A DNA stretch of 64,000 bases. It comes from Kibdelosporangium banguiense (GTDB taxonomy: Bacteria; Actinomycetota; Actinomycetes; Mycobacteriales; Pseudonocardiaceae). A program made the translations under genes and the position numbers. Below are positions 54,398 through 63,993 of this stretch, one piece after another (the stretch's first letter is position 1; each line of letters opens with the position of its first letter). The stretch is from assembly GCF_017876405.1 (NCBI RefSeq), contig NZ_JAGINW010000001.1, positions 12,599,203 through 12,663,202 of the forward strand. Reading direction: 5' to 3'. A model generated the notes under the pieces. That model searched no databases. It saw nothing but the letters and a program-made list of their open reading frames with translations, and was not told the DNA's origin.

Positions 54398-56971
54398 ATG
54401 GCTGCACGTGAGCGGACGTCCCGGGGGCTGACATCCGACGAAAGTGCTGCCATACCGGAACAGTCACGCGAGCCGGGCCCCGGCGCCCGGATGGTGTTCG
54501 ACCTGCAGGCAAAGGCAGGCAACGCCGCGACAACCGCAGCCGTCCAACGGATGATCACAGTGCAGCGATTAGAGGCGCCCATGCACGAGGCCGCCGAGCG
54601 GCAGGGCCTGACCTCGCAGGCAAGCGGTGCGCGGGCGGCGCAAGGGCTGACCGACGAGGAAGCCAGTGCCGTCTATCGGGGCAACTGGATGCGTGACGTC
54701 AACCAGGCTCTTGTACCGCTTGTGGTGCGGCACATGCCTCCCGAGGCGGCGTTCGCGGCGTTGTCCTACATGGCGGCACGGAAGTTCGGCATGGCGATGA
54801 CGCCCGAGCAACTCGGGTACTACATCCCGGCCGAACACATCGACAGCCCGGCCGGGCTGACCAACCAGGACGACGTGCTGCCCCGCCAGCCCGGGATCGC
54901 CGCGCCCCGGGTGCCCGGTGCCCAGGACCGGCCGGACCCTTACATCACACCGCAGGAGAACCTCAACCCCTCGACCGCGCCCAACCTGTTCGCCGTGGAC
55001 CAGGCCGGTGTCGCCGGATGGATCAGGCGCACCGACGAGCACGTCGAACGAAGGCTGGAACTCGCGGCCAGACGTGGCCGCAATCCGGACGGCATGCTGC
55101 ACTTCGGTGCGGCACTGCACGCGATCGAGGACCTGTTCGCGCACTCGAACTGGGTCGAGATGGCGGTCAACAAGGTGCTCGCTGACAATCCCGGCCTCGT
55201 GCCGTCGCTCAGCGGGTCGGCCAGGCAGGCCTTCACCTACTCGGTCGAGCAGACTGTGCGGACGCAGGGTGGCCACGCGGTGCGCCGCCCGGTGCTGATG
55301 ACCGGGTCGTTCACCGGTGGCGACACACAGGTGTCGTTGGCGAGCGAGTTCGGCAAATTCCTCAGCAACCCGTTGCCTCCCGCACCCGGCGGGGCTGAGC
55401 GAGACGCACAGCGCCGCATGGTTTCAGTGCTGCTGCGTACTTTCGAACAGCAGCTCAGCTCGAATCCGGATTTCCGCACCGGAGTACGGCGTGTGCTTGA
55501 GCAGAACGGCGTGCCGGGCGTGGTCGCGTCGGCGCTGGAGAGCGCCCCGCTGGAGGCCATCTACAACCTCACCAACATCCCCATTCCCGACGCGATCAGG
55601 GAACGTGTGCTCAACCCGATCCAGGACTTCATCCACGGCCTGGTCTCCACGCACATCCTGCAGCCGATCGGCAACCAGGTCATGTCGGAAGGCATCAACG
55701 CCCGGGTGTCGGACACCAGCCTGGTGAATGTCCTTCGCCAGCAACAACAGGCGGCCGCCGCGCCGGTGGGCCCGGGAAACACCCAGGCCGATCACGATTC
55801 CGCGGTACGGCACGTGGACGCACTGCAGCACACGCCGGAACGGGTGGTCGCCGGGCCGACCCACAGCCAGATCGCCAAGGACCACGCCAACAGCCCGTTC
55901 TTCGGGCTGGCATTCCGGATGGCCACCGAGGCGGTCCGGCGGATGCGGGAACGGATGGTGGTCGCGTGGGCCGCCCTCGACGGTGGGCACACCACGCCGT
56001 TCGACTTCTCCCGAGGGCACTTCCCCGCGGTATCACCCAACGACCGCGAAGAGACCACCCAAGCCCGGGACCTGTACGACGAGACCCGCGCCCGACGCGA
56101 CCGCGCCGCAAGGGAATCGCTGACGACAGGCAACCGCATCGTCGCCGAAGGCGGCCTCGCGGAAGGAATGGGCGTGTTCAAGCCGTACGACATCGCGGCC
56201 ATGCGGGCAGACTCGTCGTCGCAAGTACGAGCCATCGCGGTGGGACTGCGTGCGTTGCACGGAAGTCCAGCCCAGGTCGCATCGGCCTTGGCCATGATCA
56301 ACGGGGTGCTGTCGCGATACGGCCAGACCAACGAGCGGCTTTCCCGTGCTCGCGAGGCGATCGACAGGGCCGCTGCCGGTGTCCGGTCCGGTGGCGGCCA
56401 GGCATCCAATGCCGTTGCGTTGGACGCGTTGGCCACCGAGATCGACGGCTACGCGTCGACCATCAACACTGCCACCACCCATGCATCCAGGGAGGACGTC
56501 AACAACGATCTGCGGGCAGCGCGTGACCGGGCGGTGCGGGAGGTCGCAAACTCTCCGAGCGCCCGGTCCGCACTGGCTCTCGCAGTCATCGCCCTGATCG
56601 ATCGGCAGATTGCCGACACGGCACCCGCGTACACCGGTGAGCAGCGCGCCATCCTGGAAAGCGGTCAGACGGACAGGTTCCGTGAACACACTGGGCCGCG
56701 GGGCGACCTGCCCCGGGCGGTGATCGACCTGGGACCTGCGTCCCGCGCGACCGACCCAGCCTGGCATGGCGGAGTCCGCCCACCAGAGGTTGTCGCTGTC
56801 ATCGAGGAATCCCGGCTCCTGATGAACCACCCGTACGAGAGCACGTGGTGGGTGCCTATCGTCCGCGAGCACATCGGCCGTAACCAACAGCAGATCGCCG
56901 CCGACATCGAGGCCCGTAACGCCGGGTACGCCGTGCTGCGGCGCCCCGGCGAACGGGATCATCAGCATTAG
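54398..56971 (+). CDS. HET-C-domain protein with eCIS-like N-terminal motif
   Basis: An 857-residue protein from ATG 54398, which follows GGAGGGG. An N-terminal segment at residues 32-52 (MVFDLQAKAGNAATTAAVQR) resembles the LQxxAGNxA...LQR motif found in proteins of extracellular contractile injection systems. The central domain has YRGNWMRDVNQAL (Trp97), IPAEHIDSP and HFGAALHAIEDLFAHSNWVE with His235, His241, Asp245 and His249. These are the conserved blocks of HET-C (heterokaryon incompatibility C), whose fold resembles zinc phospholipase C and nuclease P1. The C-terminal 350 residues are helical. There is no signal peptide. It may be a toxin or membrane-active effector; the substrate is unknown. 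Confidence 0.85.
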   Translation: MAARERTSRGLTSDESAAIPEQSREPGPGARMVFDLQAKAGNAATTAAVQRMITVQRLEAPMHEAAERQGLTSQASGARAAQGLTDEEASAVYRGNWMRDVNQALVPLVVRHMPPEAAFAALSYMAARKFGMAMTPEQLGYYIPAEHIDSPAGLTNQDDVLPRQPGIAAPRVPGAQDRPDPYITPQENLNPSTAPNLFAVDQAGVAGWIRRTDEHVERRLELAARRGRNPDGMLHFGAALHAIEDLFAHSNWVEMAVNKVLADNPGLVPSLSGSARQAFTYSVEQTVRTQGGHAVRRPVLMTGSFTGGDTQVSLASEFGKFLSNPLPPAPGGAERDAQRRMVSVLLRTFEQQLSSNPDFRTGVRRVLEQNGVPGVVASALESAPLEAIYNLTNIPIPDAIRERVLNPIQDFIHGLVSTHILQPIGNQVMSEGINARVSDTSLVNVLRQQQQAAAAPVGPGNTQADHDSAVRHVDALQHTPERVVAGPTHSQIAKDHANSPFFGLAFRMATEAVRRMRERMVVAWAALDGGHTTPFDFSRGHFPAVSPNDREETTQARDLYDETRARRDRAARESLTTGNRIVAEGGLAEGMGVFKPYDIAAMRADSSSQVRAIAVGLRALHGSPAQVASALAMINGVLSRYGQTNERLSRAREAIDRAAAGVRSGGGQASNAVALDALATEIDGYASTINTATTHASREDVNNDLRAARDRAVREVANSPSARSALALAVIALIDRQIADTAPAYTGEQRAILESGQTDRFREHTGPRGDLPRAVIDLGPASRATDPAWHGGVRPPEVVAVIEESRLLMNHPYESTWWVPIVREHIGRNQQQIAADIEARNAGYAVLRRPGERDHQH

Positions 56972-58926
56972 CAGGTGAGAATCGGCTCTGCCCAGTCGCC
57001 ACGGTCGTAGCTGTTGGTGTCACCGCCATCGGTGACGACCAGGCGCAGGTAGGTCGCGCCCGCGATCTGACCGGTGATCGAGATCGGGTCGTCACGCCAG
57101 GTCCGGACGCCGCTGTCGGCGACCTTGGTGCCGTCGGCCCAGATCTGGAACGACGCGGTCCCGGTTTGACGTGCGTCGTCACGGTCGTCGTCGATGCCCA
57201 CGATCGAGGTCACAGCCGAGCAGTTGCCGCCGACGTAGTAGACGATCTCGGTCGGGGCGTGCGCACCCATGCCCTTGGCATACGTCCTTCCGTTGATGGT
57301 CAACGGCTTTCCATCCCGCGGCTGCCAGCCACCGTTGGACATGTCCCGTTCGACCGGCCCGTAACCGCCGCTTTCCCAGGCCGAGCGGACGTCCCCGAGG
57401 ACGAGCGACCCGCGGGGGATCTCGGGCGGCACGATCAACTCGGCTCGCTGGAGCACCGAGGCGCCACCGAAATCGACTCCGCCGGTCAGTTCCGGTGTCC
57501 CGGTCGCGGCCGGTGTGACCCGCCATCGCCCGGATATCGACTCACCGGTTCGCAGAACCCACTCACGTGGCTGGTTGAGCGCTTCGACCTGCCAGCCAGG
57601 CGGTGCCGTCAGCCGGACACGAGGGTCGATCACCGGGACCACCGCGTGGTTGGTCGCCGTGACAGTCACCTCGAACGGACGCCCGGCCGGGGTGATGTTG
57701 GCCGGGATGCCAGGTGTCGACGTCGTGAGCTGCAGGCCGGCGCTCACCAAAGGCTCTGCCTGCCACCACTTCGCGGTGGAAACCCGGTACACCACGGTGC
57801 CGTGCGGCGGAACTACTGCGGAGAGTTCCCCGGCGGTCTGAAAGTCTTTGTGCTGCCAGAGATCCCTGGCGACATAGCCAGGCCGTCGAGGCAGGCCGAG
57901 CGCGGCAGCCGATGTGCCGATGGTGGTGGCTGTGGCGTTCTCGTTGAACAGCGCGACTGCCTTGTCGCCGTTGGCCAACGGTTTCACGAACACCCATTTG
58001 CCGTCTGCCTGGGACAGCACGCGGGCCTGGACACCTAGCCGGTCCTGGTCGAGTGCGATGACTTCCTTGTTGCGCAGGATGTCCAGGCTCGCGGGTGAGA
58101 TCTTGCGCAGATCCGCGCCGATCAGCAGGGGTGCCGCCATCATCGCCCACAGGCTGAAATGCGACTTGTACTCGGTGTCGGTCATGCCGCCGTTGCCGAC
58201 TTCGAGCATGTCCGGGTCGTTCCACGCCCCCGGCTTGGCGTACGGCGCCAGCGGGGCGTTCTTCTTCAGCAGTTCCACGACCTTGGGCCAGGTGTCGTTG
58301 ATGTCACCGGTGGTGCGCCACAGGTGGCCGATGTCCGCGCCCCACTCCCACGGTTTGTTCTGGCCCCATTCACAGATCGAGAACACGATCGGCCGGCCGG
58401 TCTTCTTCAGCGCGTCCCGCATTTTCGTGTACCGCTCGAGCGCGGGCCGGTTCTCGTTGTTGCAGTTGTCGTACTTGAGATAGTCCACGCCCCAGTCGGC
58501 GAAGGTCTGGGCGTCGATCTGTTCGTGATCCAGTCCGCCGGGCATGGTCTTGGCGCAGGTCTGCGTACCGGCACTGGTGTAGATCCCCAGCTTCAGGCCC
58601 TTGGAATGGACGTAGTCGGCGATCGCCTTGATACCGCTGGGGAATCGCTCCGGGTGGTGGGTCAGCCTGCCGGACGCGTCGCGTTGCGGCGCCGCCCAGC
58701 AGTCGTCGATGTTCACGTACTCGTAGCCGGCGTCCTTCAGACCGCGGGAGACGAAGATGTCCGCGGTGTCCTTGATCAGCTTCTCGTCGATCGCGCAGCC
58801 GGTCGCGTTCCAGTTGTTGAACCCCATCGGCGGGGTCAGCGCGAGGCCGTCCGGCAGCGCCTGGGCCGGGGCGGCGGGGACTGCCACAAAGGCAGCCCCC
58901 AGCGCGAGCGCTACAAGCGTCTTCAC
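56968..58926 (-). CDS. Secreted GH27 alpha-galactosidase with NPCBM domain
   Basis: A 652-residue exported enzyme. The Sec signal ends PAAPAQA. The GH27 barrel begins LALTPPMGFNNWNATGCAID, with YVNIDDCW, nucleophile Asp in DYLKYDNCN and the acid/base region LWRTTGDINDTW. A beta-sandwich and a NEW3-like (alpha-galactosidase-associated) domain follow, and the C-terminal NPCBM carbohydrate-binding domain carries GMGAHAPTEIVYYVGG. It removes terminal alpha-galactose or beta-L-arabinopyranose from plant polysaccharides. GTG 58926 follows GAGGAG at 4 bases. Its 3' end overlaps the HET-C gene by 4 bases. Confidence 0.93.
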   Translation of the reverse strand: MKTLVALALGAAFVAVPAAPAQALPDGLALTPPMGFNNWNATGCAIDEKLIKDTADIFVSRGLKDAGYEYVNIDDCWAAPQRDASGRLTHHPERFPSGIKAIADYVHSKGLKLGIYTSAGTQTCAKTMPGGLDHEQIDAQTFADWGVDYLKYDNCNNENRPALERYTKMRDALKKTGRPIVFSICEWGQNKPWEWGADIGHLWRTTGDINDTWPKVVELLKKNAPLAPYAKPGAWNDPDMLEVGNGGMTDTEYKSHFSLWAMMAAPLLIGADLRKISPASLDILRNKEVIALDQDRLGVQARVLSQADGKWVFVKPLANGDKAVALFNENATATTIGTSAAALGLPRRPGYVARDLWQHKDFQTAGELSAVVPPHGTVVYRVSTAKWWQAEPLVSAGLQLTTSTPGIPANITPAGRPFEVTVTATNHAVVPVIDPRVRLTAPPGWQVEALNQPREWVLRTGESISGRWRVTPAATGTPELTGGVDFGGASVLQRAELIVPPEIPRGSLVLGDVRSAWESGGYGPVERDMSNGGWQPRDGKPLTINGRTYAKGMGAHAPTEIVYYVGGNCSAVTSIVGIDDDRDDARQTGTASFQIWADGTKVADSGVRTWRDDPISITGQIAGATYLRLVVTDGGDTNSYDRGDWAEPILTC

Positions 58927-58936
58927 CGATCTCCTC

Positions 58937-59710
58937 TCAGACAAGCTGGTAGGCCTTGTAGTTGCGGATCAGCTGGTAGGTGTTCTGCAGCCCGGAACTC
59001 TCGATGCTGCGGTAGATGCCCCACTTGGGCCGCAGGTAGTTCTTGTCCCGCCAGAGGTCCACGTTGGTCGTACGGCCGCTTCCCCGCACAGTGCCGCCTT
59101 CCTTGAAGGTCCAGGCGAGGTAGCCGCCGCTGTTGGACGCCTTGAACTCGAACTCCACGTCGATCCACTTGTTCTGCAGCGGCGCGTAGTCGCCGACGAT
59201 GTGCTCGGTGTTCGCGTCGTTGTCCTTGAGCGTGAGAATGGTCAGCGTCGGCTTGCTCTTCGCCCGTGGCGTGAGCGTCCAGAGTGGACCACCGACGTCC
59301 TGCACCTTCATCTGCATGATGTGCGAGAACTTGGTGGTCGCGGTCAGCGAGCTGGGCCAGAACGCCTGGTAGGACAGCCGCCAGGTGGTGTCCTTGTTGA
59401 TTTTCAGGACGCTGCCGTTCGAGCGCATGCCTTTGCACTCGTTGCGCTGCCGGTCCGAGCCGTCCCGGTCCCGGGTGTGCATGTCGAACCGGTAGTGGTC
59501 GCCTTCGACATAGATGTGCTTCGTGCCGGAGTGCGAGTTCGCCCGGTCGTCTTCCAGTCCTTCGAACGCGTTCAGGCCGTCGGTGGCCGGATTCGGGCTC
59601 CAGCGCAGTTGCCATTCCGCAGCCGACGCCGTGCCTGCGCCGACGGCCAACGCGCCCACGGCCCCGGCTCCCAGGGCGAGTGCGCGGCGACGGTTGATGT
59701 TCTCGGTCAT
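58937..59710 (-). CDS. Tat-exported polysaccharide lyase-like protein (heparin lyase I fold)
   Basis: A 257-residue protein with a twin-arginine signal NRRRALALGAGAVGALAVGA ending near ASAA. The mature part is a beta-jelly-roll: YRFDMHTRDRDGSDRQRNEC, LSYQAFWPSSL, FSHIMQMKVQDVGGPLWTL, WIDVEFEFKAS and LRPKWGIYRS. These blocks match the polysaccharide lyase family of heparin lyase I-like proteins. The substrate, presumably an acidic polysaccharide, is uncertain. It lies between the GH95 and GH27 genes, 10 and 36 bases away, so the three are probably one operon. Confidence 0.8.
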   Translation of the reverse strand: MTENINRRRALALGAGAVGALAVGAGTASAAEWQLRWSPNPATDGLNAFEGLEDDRANSHSGTKHIYVEGDHYRFDMHTRDRDGSDRQRNECKGMRSNGSVLKINKDTTWRLSYQAFWPSSLTATTKFSHIMQMKVQDVGGPLWTLTPRAKSKPTLTILTLKDNDANTEHIVGDYAPLQNKWIDVEFEFKASNSGGYLAWTFKEGGTVRGSGRTTNVDLWRDKNYLRPKWGIYRSIESSGLQNTYQLIRNYKAYQLV

Positions 59711-59746
59711 TCTTGCCTCCTTGGGCAGGGTGGAGGCGGCGGAGGT

Positions 59747-62500
59747 TTACTTCGGTTTTTCCAGGGTGATCGCGAACAGATGCGGCCTGGGCGTTGCCGC
59801 ACCGGGAAGCGTGATGGACACCAGCTGTTTGGCGGGGTCGAGCGGGATCTTCTGGTGGAAGATCGACAGCCGCACTGGTTGCGGCCCAGTGCGGGCGTGC
59901 ATCTGGCTGGTACGCAAGGCTTCCGTCTCACCGAACGCGGGCGATGTACGCCAGTCCGTGATCTGCAACGGAACCTGGCTCGTTCCGTCCGCGTAGGTGA
60001 TCGTCATGGAGCGGTTGGTGTTTCCGTTGTCGCTGGCCGCCAGCAGATGCAGAGTCATGTAGTTGCCGGGTGGCAGCGTGATGGTCTGCGCGGCAGGGAT
60101 GACGTTGTTCGGCGTGCCTTCACTGCCGTTGACGAACTCGAACGGGATGCCGTCGTCGGTCGTCTGGCCGGTCTGCGGGAGTTGCGCGGCGGGATACGTG
60201 TTGCCCGCGCCGTCGAAGTCGCCGTCTCCCATGTGGAACTCGCTGGTGATCGCGTCGTTGTTCAGCGCCGCGGCCAGGTCCACGATCACTGTCTGGCCGC
60301 CGTCAGGCAGCGCGGGCAGGCCCCACCTGGGCGCTGGGGTGCTGATCGGGACCGGGCCGATGCCGAGATCCGGGCTGGGCCCGTGAACCAGGACTTCCCC
60401 GCCTCGCTCCAGGTCGATCTCAAGGGTGCCGTCGGGCAGTTGCCGCCAGCTTCTCGCACCGCGGACCTGCAACGGCCCCTCGATGCCCGGCCTGAGTTTC
60501 AACGGCTGCCCGGCAAGGCTGCGGACCCGCACGAACTGGGTCCTTCCGTCCTTTTTGGATGCGGTGACCAGGAAGGCGCCCTCGGTCCGGAAGTCCTGCA
60601 ACGCCGCGTCCCGCCAGCTCGCCGGCAGCGCGGGGAAGATCCTCAGCACACCGCCCCAGCTCTGGCACAGCATGTCGTGCAACGACTGCGCGCCGGACAG
60701 AGGCGTCTCGATGACCGGGCCTGCCTCGAAGTACATCGTGTTGGCCTGCGCGAAGCGAGCCACGAACTCCCTGAGGTACTTCAGCGCGTCGTCGCCCTTG
60801 CCTAGGCCGGCCGAGATCGAGGACGCACCGGTGAAGCTGTAGCCGCGCAACGCACCCTCGAAGCTGATCCAGTGGTCCAGCGACCGCTCGATCAGCTCGC
60901 GCCGCTCCGGCTGCTCGCCGTTGACCAGGTACAACGGGTACACCGCGAGCATGTGCGAGTAGTGCCGGTGCGACTTGGCGAACGGCACACCCGTACCGAT
61001 CATGAACCCGTTCTGGTCGACCGGATAGTCGACGAGCTTGTCCAGGACTTCACGCCACTTCGGCGCCAGCGGGTCGTCCGCGGTGAGTTCCAGCAGGGTC
61101 CGGCAGCTCCAACGGATCAACGCCAGGTCGTAGTTGCAGTCGGGGGCGGTGCCGTACTCCGGCGAGAACGTGGGCGCGAGATGCAGCCTGCCGTCCATGC
61201 CCACGCTGAGGAAGTGCAGGTAGTAGTTCATCGCTTTGCGCAGCGTGGGTACGAGCACCTCGTCACGGATGCGTTCGTCCATGCTGTGCCGGTAGTTCAG
61301 CCACACGTTGTGCAGGATCCACGGCAGGTCACCGATCTCCGGGTCCGGCGAGGAGAACCCTGGGGCACCGACAAAACCCGCGTCGTCGAACTGTGCGTCG
61401 GTGCTCCGGCGCACCCCCATCGAATCGCCCCGGAACTGTGGCCGGAGCGCGTCGATCAGGATCCTCTGGGTGTCCTTGATCGTCCGCGGGATCGGGTCGA
61501 GTTCGAGGTGGTTCGAGCCGTACGCCGGCCAGTATTCAAGCTGGACGTTGAGGTTGTTCCACAATGACGGCCACGGTGTGGGCTCGATCCAGGGCCCGGT
61601 CGTCGCCATGATCGGGCCGGTTTCCCGCGACGCCGACGCGAGCTTGTACAGCTGGATCCAGTAGAAACTCTGCAGCAGCGAGTCCGGGATGGACAGAAAA
61701 CTCCTCTGGTAGAAGGCGTGCCACCACTGCTGGTGCTGCTGCCTGAGCAACCGTTCCGGCCCAGCGAATTTGACCGCTTGACGTACCGCGGCCTCAGCGT
61801 CCTTCTTGTGCGCCACCGAGAGCAGGAGCGTCCGGCCACGGGTCCGGTACGCGGTTGCGGTCGGCCCGCCCGCGATCATCGGCTGGTTGACGATCGTGAT
61901 GTCCCGCTCGGTTTTGGTCACCGCAGGCGGGTTGCGCGGGAAGTTCGCCGGCGGGTTCTCCCGGATCGTGCGCGGGCTCAGCGCCTCAGCCGGCTGGAAC
62001 TCCACCTCGCAGTCACCGTCGACCTCCAGCACAAGCAGATCGGTCGTCGCGTGCACGAACAGCTTGAGCCCGATCTCACCCTTGTCGGTGAGGATCCTGC
62101 CGTTGAGCTCGGCGTCGTACAGGTGCAGCCTCAGGTCGACGCCGGTGATCTGCGCCTTGGGTTTGAGCAGCAGCTTGCCGACCGCAAGCCGCGCCACGCC
62201 CCACTCGTTGCCGAACTGCGGCCGGTGATCCTGGACCTGGCTGTGGTCCACGGTGATCCGGATCGCGTTGGCCCCAGGCTCCTTGTAGAGCGCGGCCGCC
62301 AGAAACCCGTTGCCCAGAAACGGGCCCTCGTACCAGGCACGCGGAATCCGCTGCCACACCATGTCCTGCGCACCGAGGAAATCGGCCCAGTGAAGATCAT
62401 CCTGGCTAAGGCCCTGTTCGGCATTCGCGGTCGCGGGCAAAGCCCCGAACACCGCCCCAGCGGCGGCCCCGCCCAGCAGCCCGCGCCTCGAGATCCGCAT
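59747..62500 (-). CDS. Tat-exported GH95-like glycoside hydrolase
   Basis: A 917-residue enzyme. The Tat signal is ISRRGLLGGAAAGAVFGALP. The N-terminal beta-sandwich includes IPRAWYEGPFLGNGFLAAAL, and the (alpha/alpha)6 barrel includes SLWNNLNVQLEYWPAYGSNH, TFSPEYG and HRHYSHMLAVYPLY. Blocks of GH95 (alpha-L-fucosidase or alpha-L-galactosidase) are recognised. The C-terminal part (about 690-917) adds beta domains that may bind carbohydrate. ATG 62500 stands 5 bases after GGAG; GTG 62506 overlaps that RBS. It heads the operon with the lyase-like and GH27 genes and has a cre/LacI-like operator 59 bases upstream. Confidence 0.85.
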   Translation of the reverse strand: MRISRRGLLGGAAAGAVFGALPATANAEQGLSQDDLHWADFLGAQDMVWQRIPRAWYEGPFLGNGFLAAALYKEPGANAIRITVDHSQVQDHRPQFGNEWGVARLAVGKLLLKPKAQITGVDLRLHLYDAELNGRILTDKGEIGLKLFVHATTDLLVLEVDGDCEVEFQPAEALSPRTIRENPPANFPRNPPAVTKTERDITIVNQPMIAGGPTATAYRTRGRTLLLSVAHKKDAEAAVRQAVKFAGPERLLRQQHQQWWHAFYQRSFLSIPDSLLQSFYWIQLYKLASASRETGPIMATTGPWIEPTPWPSLWNNLNVQLEYWPAYGSNHLELDPIPRTIKDTQRILIDALRPQFRGDSMGVRRSTDAQFDDAGFVGAPGFSSPDPEIGDLPWILHNVWLNYRHSMDERIRDEVLVPTLRKAMNYYLHFLSVGMDGRLHLAPTFSPEYGTAPDCNYDLALIRWSCRTLLELTADDPLAPKWREVLDKLVDYPVDQNGFMIGTGVPFAKSHRHYSHMLAVYPLYLVNGEQPERRELIERSLDHWISFEGALRGYSFTGASSISAGLGKGDDALKYLREFVARFAQANTMYFEAGPVIETPLSGAQSLHDMLCQSWGGVLRIFPALPASWRDAALQDFRTEGAFLVTASKKDGRTQFVRVRSLAGQPLKLRPGIEGPLQVRGARSWRQLPDGTLEIDLERGGEVLVHGPSPDLGIGPVPISTPAPRWGLPALPDGGQTVIVDLAAALNNDAITSEFHMGDGDFDGAGNTYPAAQLPQTGQTTDDGIPFEFVNGSEGTPNNVIPAAQTITLPPGNYMTLHLLAASDNGNTNRSMTITYADGTSQVPLQITDWRTSPAFGETEALRTSQMHARTGPQPVRLSIFHQKIPLDPAKQLVSITLPGAATPRPHLFAITLEKPK

Positions 62501-62526
62501 CCGCACTCCACACTGAGTCAGGCCCG

Positions 62527-62649
62527 AAAGATCGGATGTCTAGCCAAACCCGACTGTATGGAAACGCTTTCGGTCAGTCAATAACCCGCCAACAAGCAGC
62601 ACTTCACGTGGATGAACCCACAGGTAGTCCCGTTAAAAAGATCGGATGT
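62527..62649. repeat. Direct 13-base repeat aaagatcggatgt
   Basis: Copies at 62527-62539 and 62637-62649 are 110 bases apart in the divergent region between the GH95 gene and the NYN-domain gene. Both contain GATCGGATGT. They may be binding sites for a regulator of the polysaccharide operon. Confidence 0.45.
62559..62572. promoter_or_regulatory. LacI/cre-like operator tggaaacgctttcg
   Basis: The site fits the LacI-family/CcpA cre consensus TGWAANCGNTNWCA at 12 of 14 positions, with the central CG. It is 59 bases upstream of the GH95 start and is a likely carbon-source operator for the GH95-lyase-GH27 operon. Confidence 0.5.
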
Positions 62650-62661
62650 ACACGTTTGCAA

Positions 62662-63993
62662 TCACACGCGGCCGAGGCGGGACAGCAGCACCGCCGAGGG
62701 CACGGGGTGAGCACCCCGGCGCCGGACCGAGTCGGCCACCGCGCGGTCGGACGTCACCACGACGACCGGACGGCCCTCGGGCTCGGCCGCGACCAGAGCG
62801 CGGATGACGTCGTCAGCCAGCACACCTGGGTCGCTGAACAAGACCCGGACTCCGCGAGGGGCCGCAGCAGGCACAGCGACCACGCCGGCGCCGTCGAACA
62901 CGAGGGTGACCTCGGCTGATGTGCGCGCGGCGAGCGAGGCCAGTTGATGCGTCAGACGATCGCGTTGATCGGCGAGAGGCAGGTCTGGGTAGCCGGTCTT
63001 CGTGACGTTGTAGCCGTCGACCACGAGGTGCACCGACGGCAGCGCGAGCAAGCGGTCCAACGCGGCCGGGTCTTCGACGCGACCGACCGTGCCCTGGGCT
63101 GCTGTGGCGCCACGGACCAGGTCTGCGGGGCGTGGGCCGCCTCCGCCCAAGGCCAGTTCGCGGCGAAGGCCGGTGACGGCTCCGTCCAATGTGTCCACCA
63201 GCAGGGCGAGACGGACTTCGTCGGCCTGGCGGGCTTCGCGGGCGGATTGACGAGCGACTTCGGCATCGGACTCCGCGCGGCGGGCCTTCTTGCGTTCGGT
63301 TTCCGCACGCTCGCGTTCGCGATCGCGTTGGGCTGTGAGGTCGGCGAGCTGGGCTGCTACCTCGGTGCGGAGGCGTTCCATCTCGTCGGCGGCTGCCGCG
63401 GCTGCGTCCTTGGCTTCGCGGAGTTTGACGCCTTGTTCGCGCAGACGTTTGCGCAGACGGTCCAGCTCTACTTCGGCGTCGGCTCGGATGATGTCGGCCG
63501 CGCCCTGGGCTATCTCGAGTTCGCCGCGGGTCTGTTTGAGTTCGTTCTCCAGACGGTCGGCGCGCGTCAATGCTGAGTCGCGCTCGGCGCGCAACACCGC
63601 GTCACCGGCGCGGCGGGAGACGAGCTCAAGGTAGTGGATGGCTGTTTCGTCGCCCATCAGCACAGCTGCGGCCGCCGCGGAGACAGGCTCGGCACCGCTG
63701 ACTTCGAGCGCGCCGGGCCTGTGCTCACGGCACCACTCGACGACGGCCGTACGGAAGCTGGTCGAGTCACGCAGCGCGACCATGATGGACGCCCCACCGA
63801 GGCGGGCGCGTTTGGCCGGCGCGAACTTCGCCACGGCGCGCAGCGACTGCGGGATGTCCACCCTGTTGAGGCCGCTGATCGCCTCGGCACCTATTTCGGC
63901 CAGCCTGGAGCGGACAGCATCCGGAATGCCGTCCCAGTCCATCTCGGACGACTCGACGAGCTCGTCGGTTTCGTCCTGCTCCTGCGGCGCCAT
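62662..63993 (-). CDS. NYN-domain (YacP-like) putative RNA-processing protein with coiled coil
   Basis: A 443-residue protein. The N-terminal helical domain (about 1-130) is followed by a long charged coiled coil (about 135-270; for example ADRLENELKQTRGELEIAQ). The C-terminal NYN/PIN-like domain has HLVVDGYNVTKTGYPDLPLA, VTLVFDGAGVV, LADDVIRALVA and VVVVTSDRAVADSVRRRGA, which provide the acidic metal-binding residues. YacP/Rae1-related proteins cleave RNA, and in actinobacteria this long form is conserved but little studied. ATG 63993 lies 7 bases from the window end, so the upstream region cannot be judged. Confidence 0.87.
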   Translation of the reverse strand: MAPQEQDETDELVESSEMDWDGIPDAVRSRLAEIGAEAISGLNRVDIPQSLRAVAKFAPAKRARLGGASIMVALRDSTSFRTAVVEWCREHRPGALEVSGAEPVSAAAAAVLMGDETAIHYLELVSRRAGDAVLRAERDSALTRADRLENELKQTRGELEIAQGAADIIRADAEVELDRLRKRLREQGVKLREAKDAAAAAADEMERLRTEVAAQLADLTAQRDRERERAETERKKARRAESDAEVARQSAREARQADEVRLALLVDTLDGAVTGLRRELALGGGGPRPADLVRGATAAQGTVGRVEDPAALDRLLALPSVHLVVDGYNVTKTGYPDLPLADQRDRLTHQLASLAARTSAEVTLVFDGAGVVAVPAAAPRGVRVLFSDPGVLADDVIRALVAAEPEGRPVVVVTSDRAVADSVRRRGAHPVPSAVLLSRLGRV

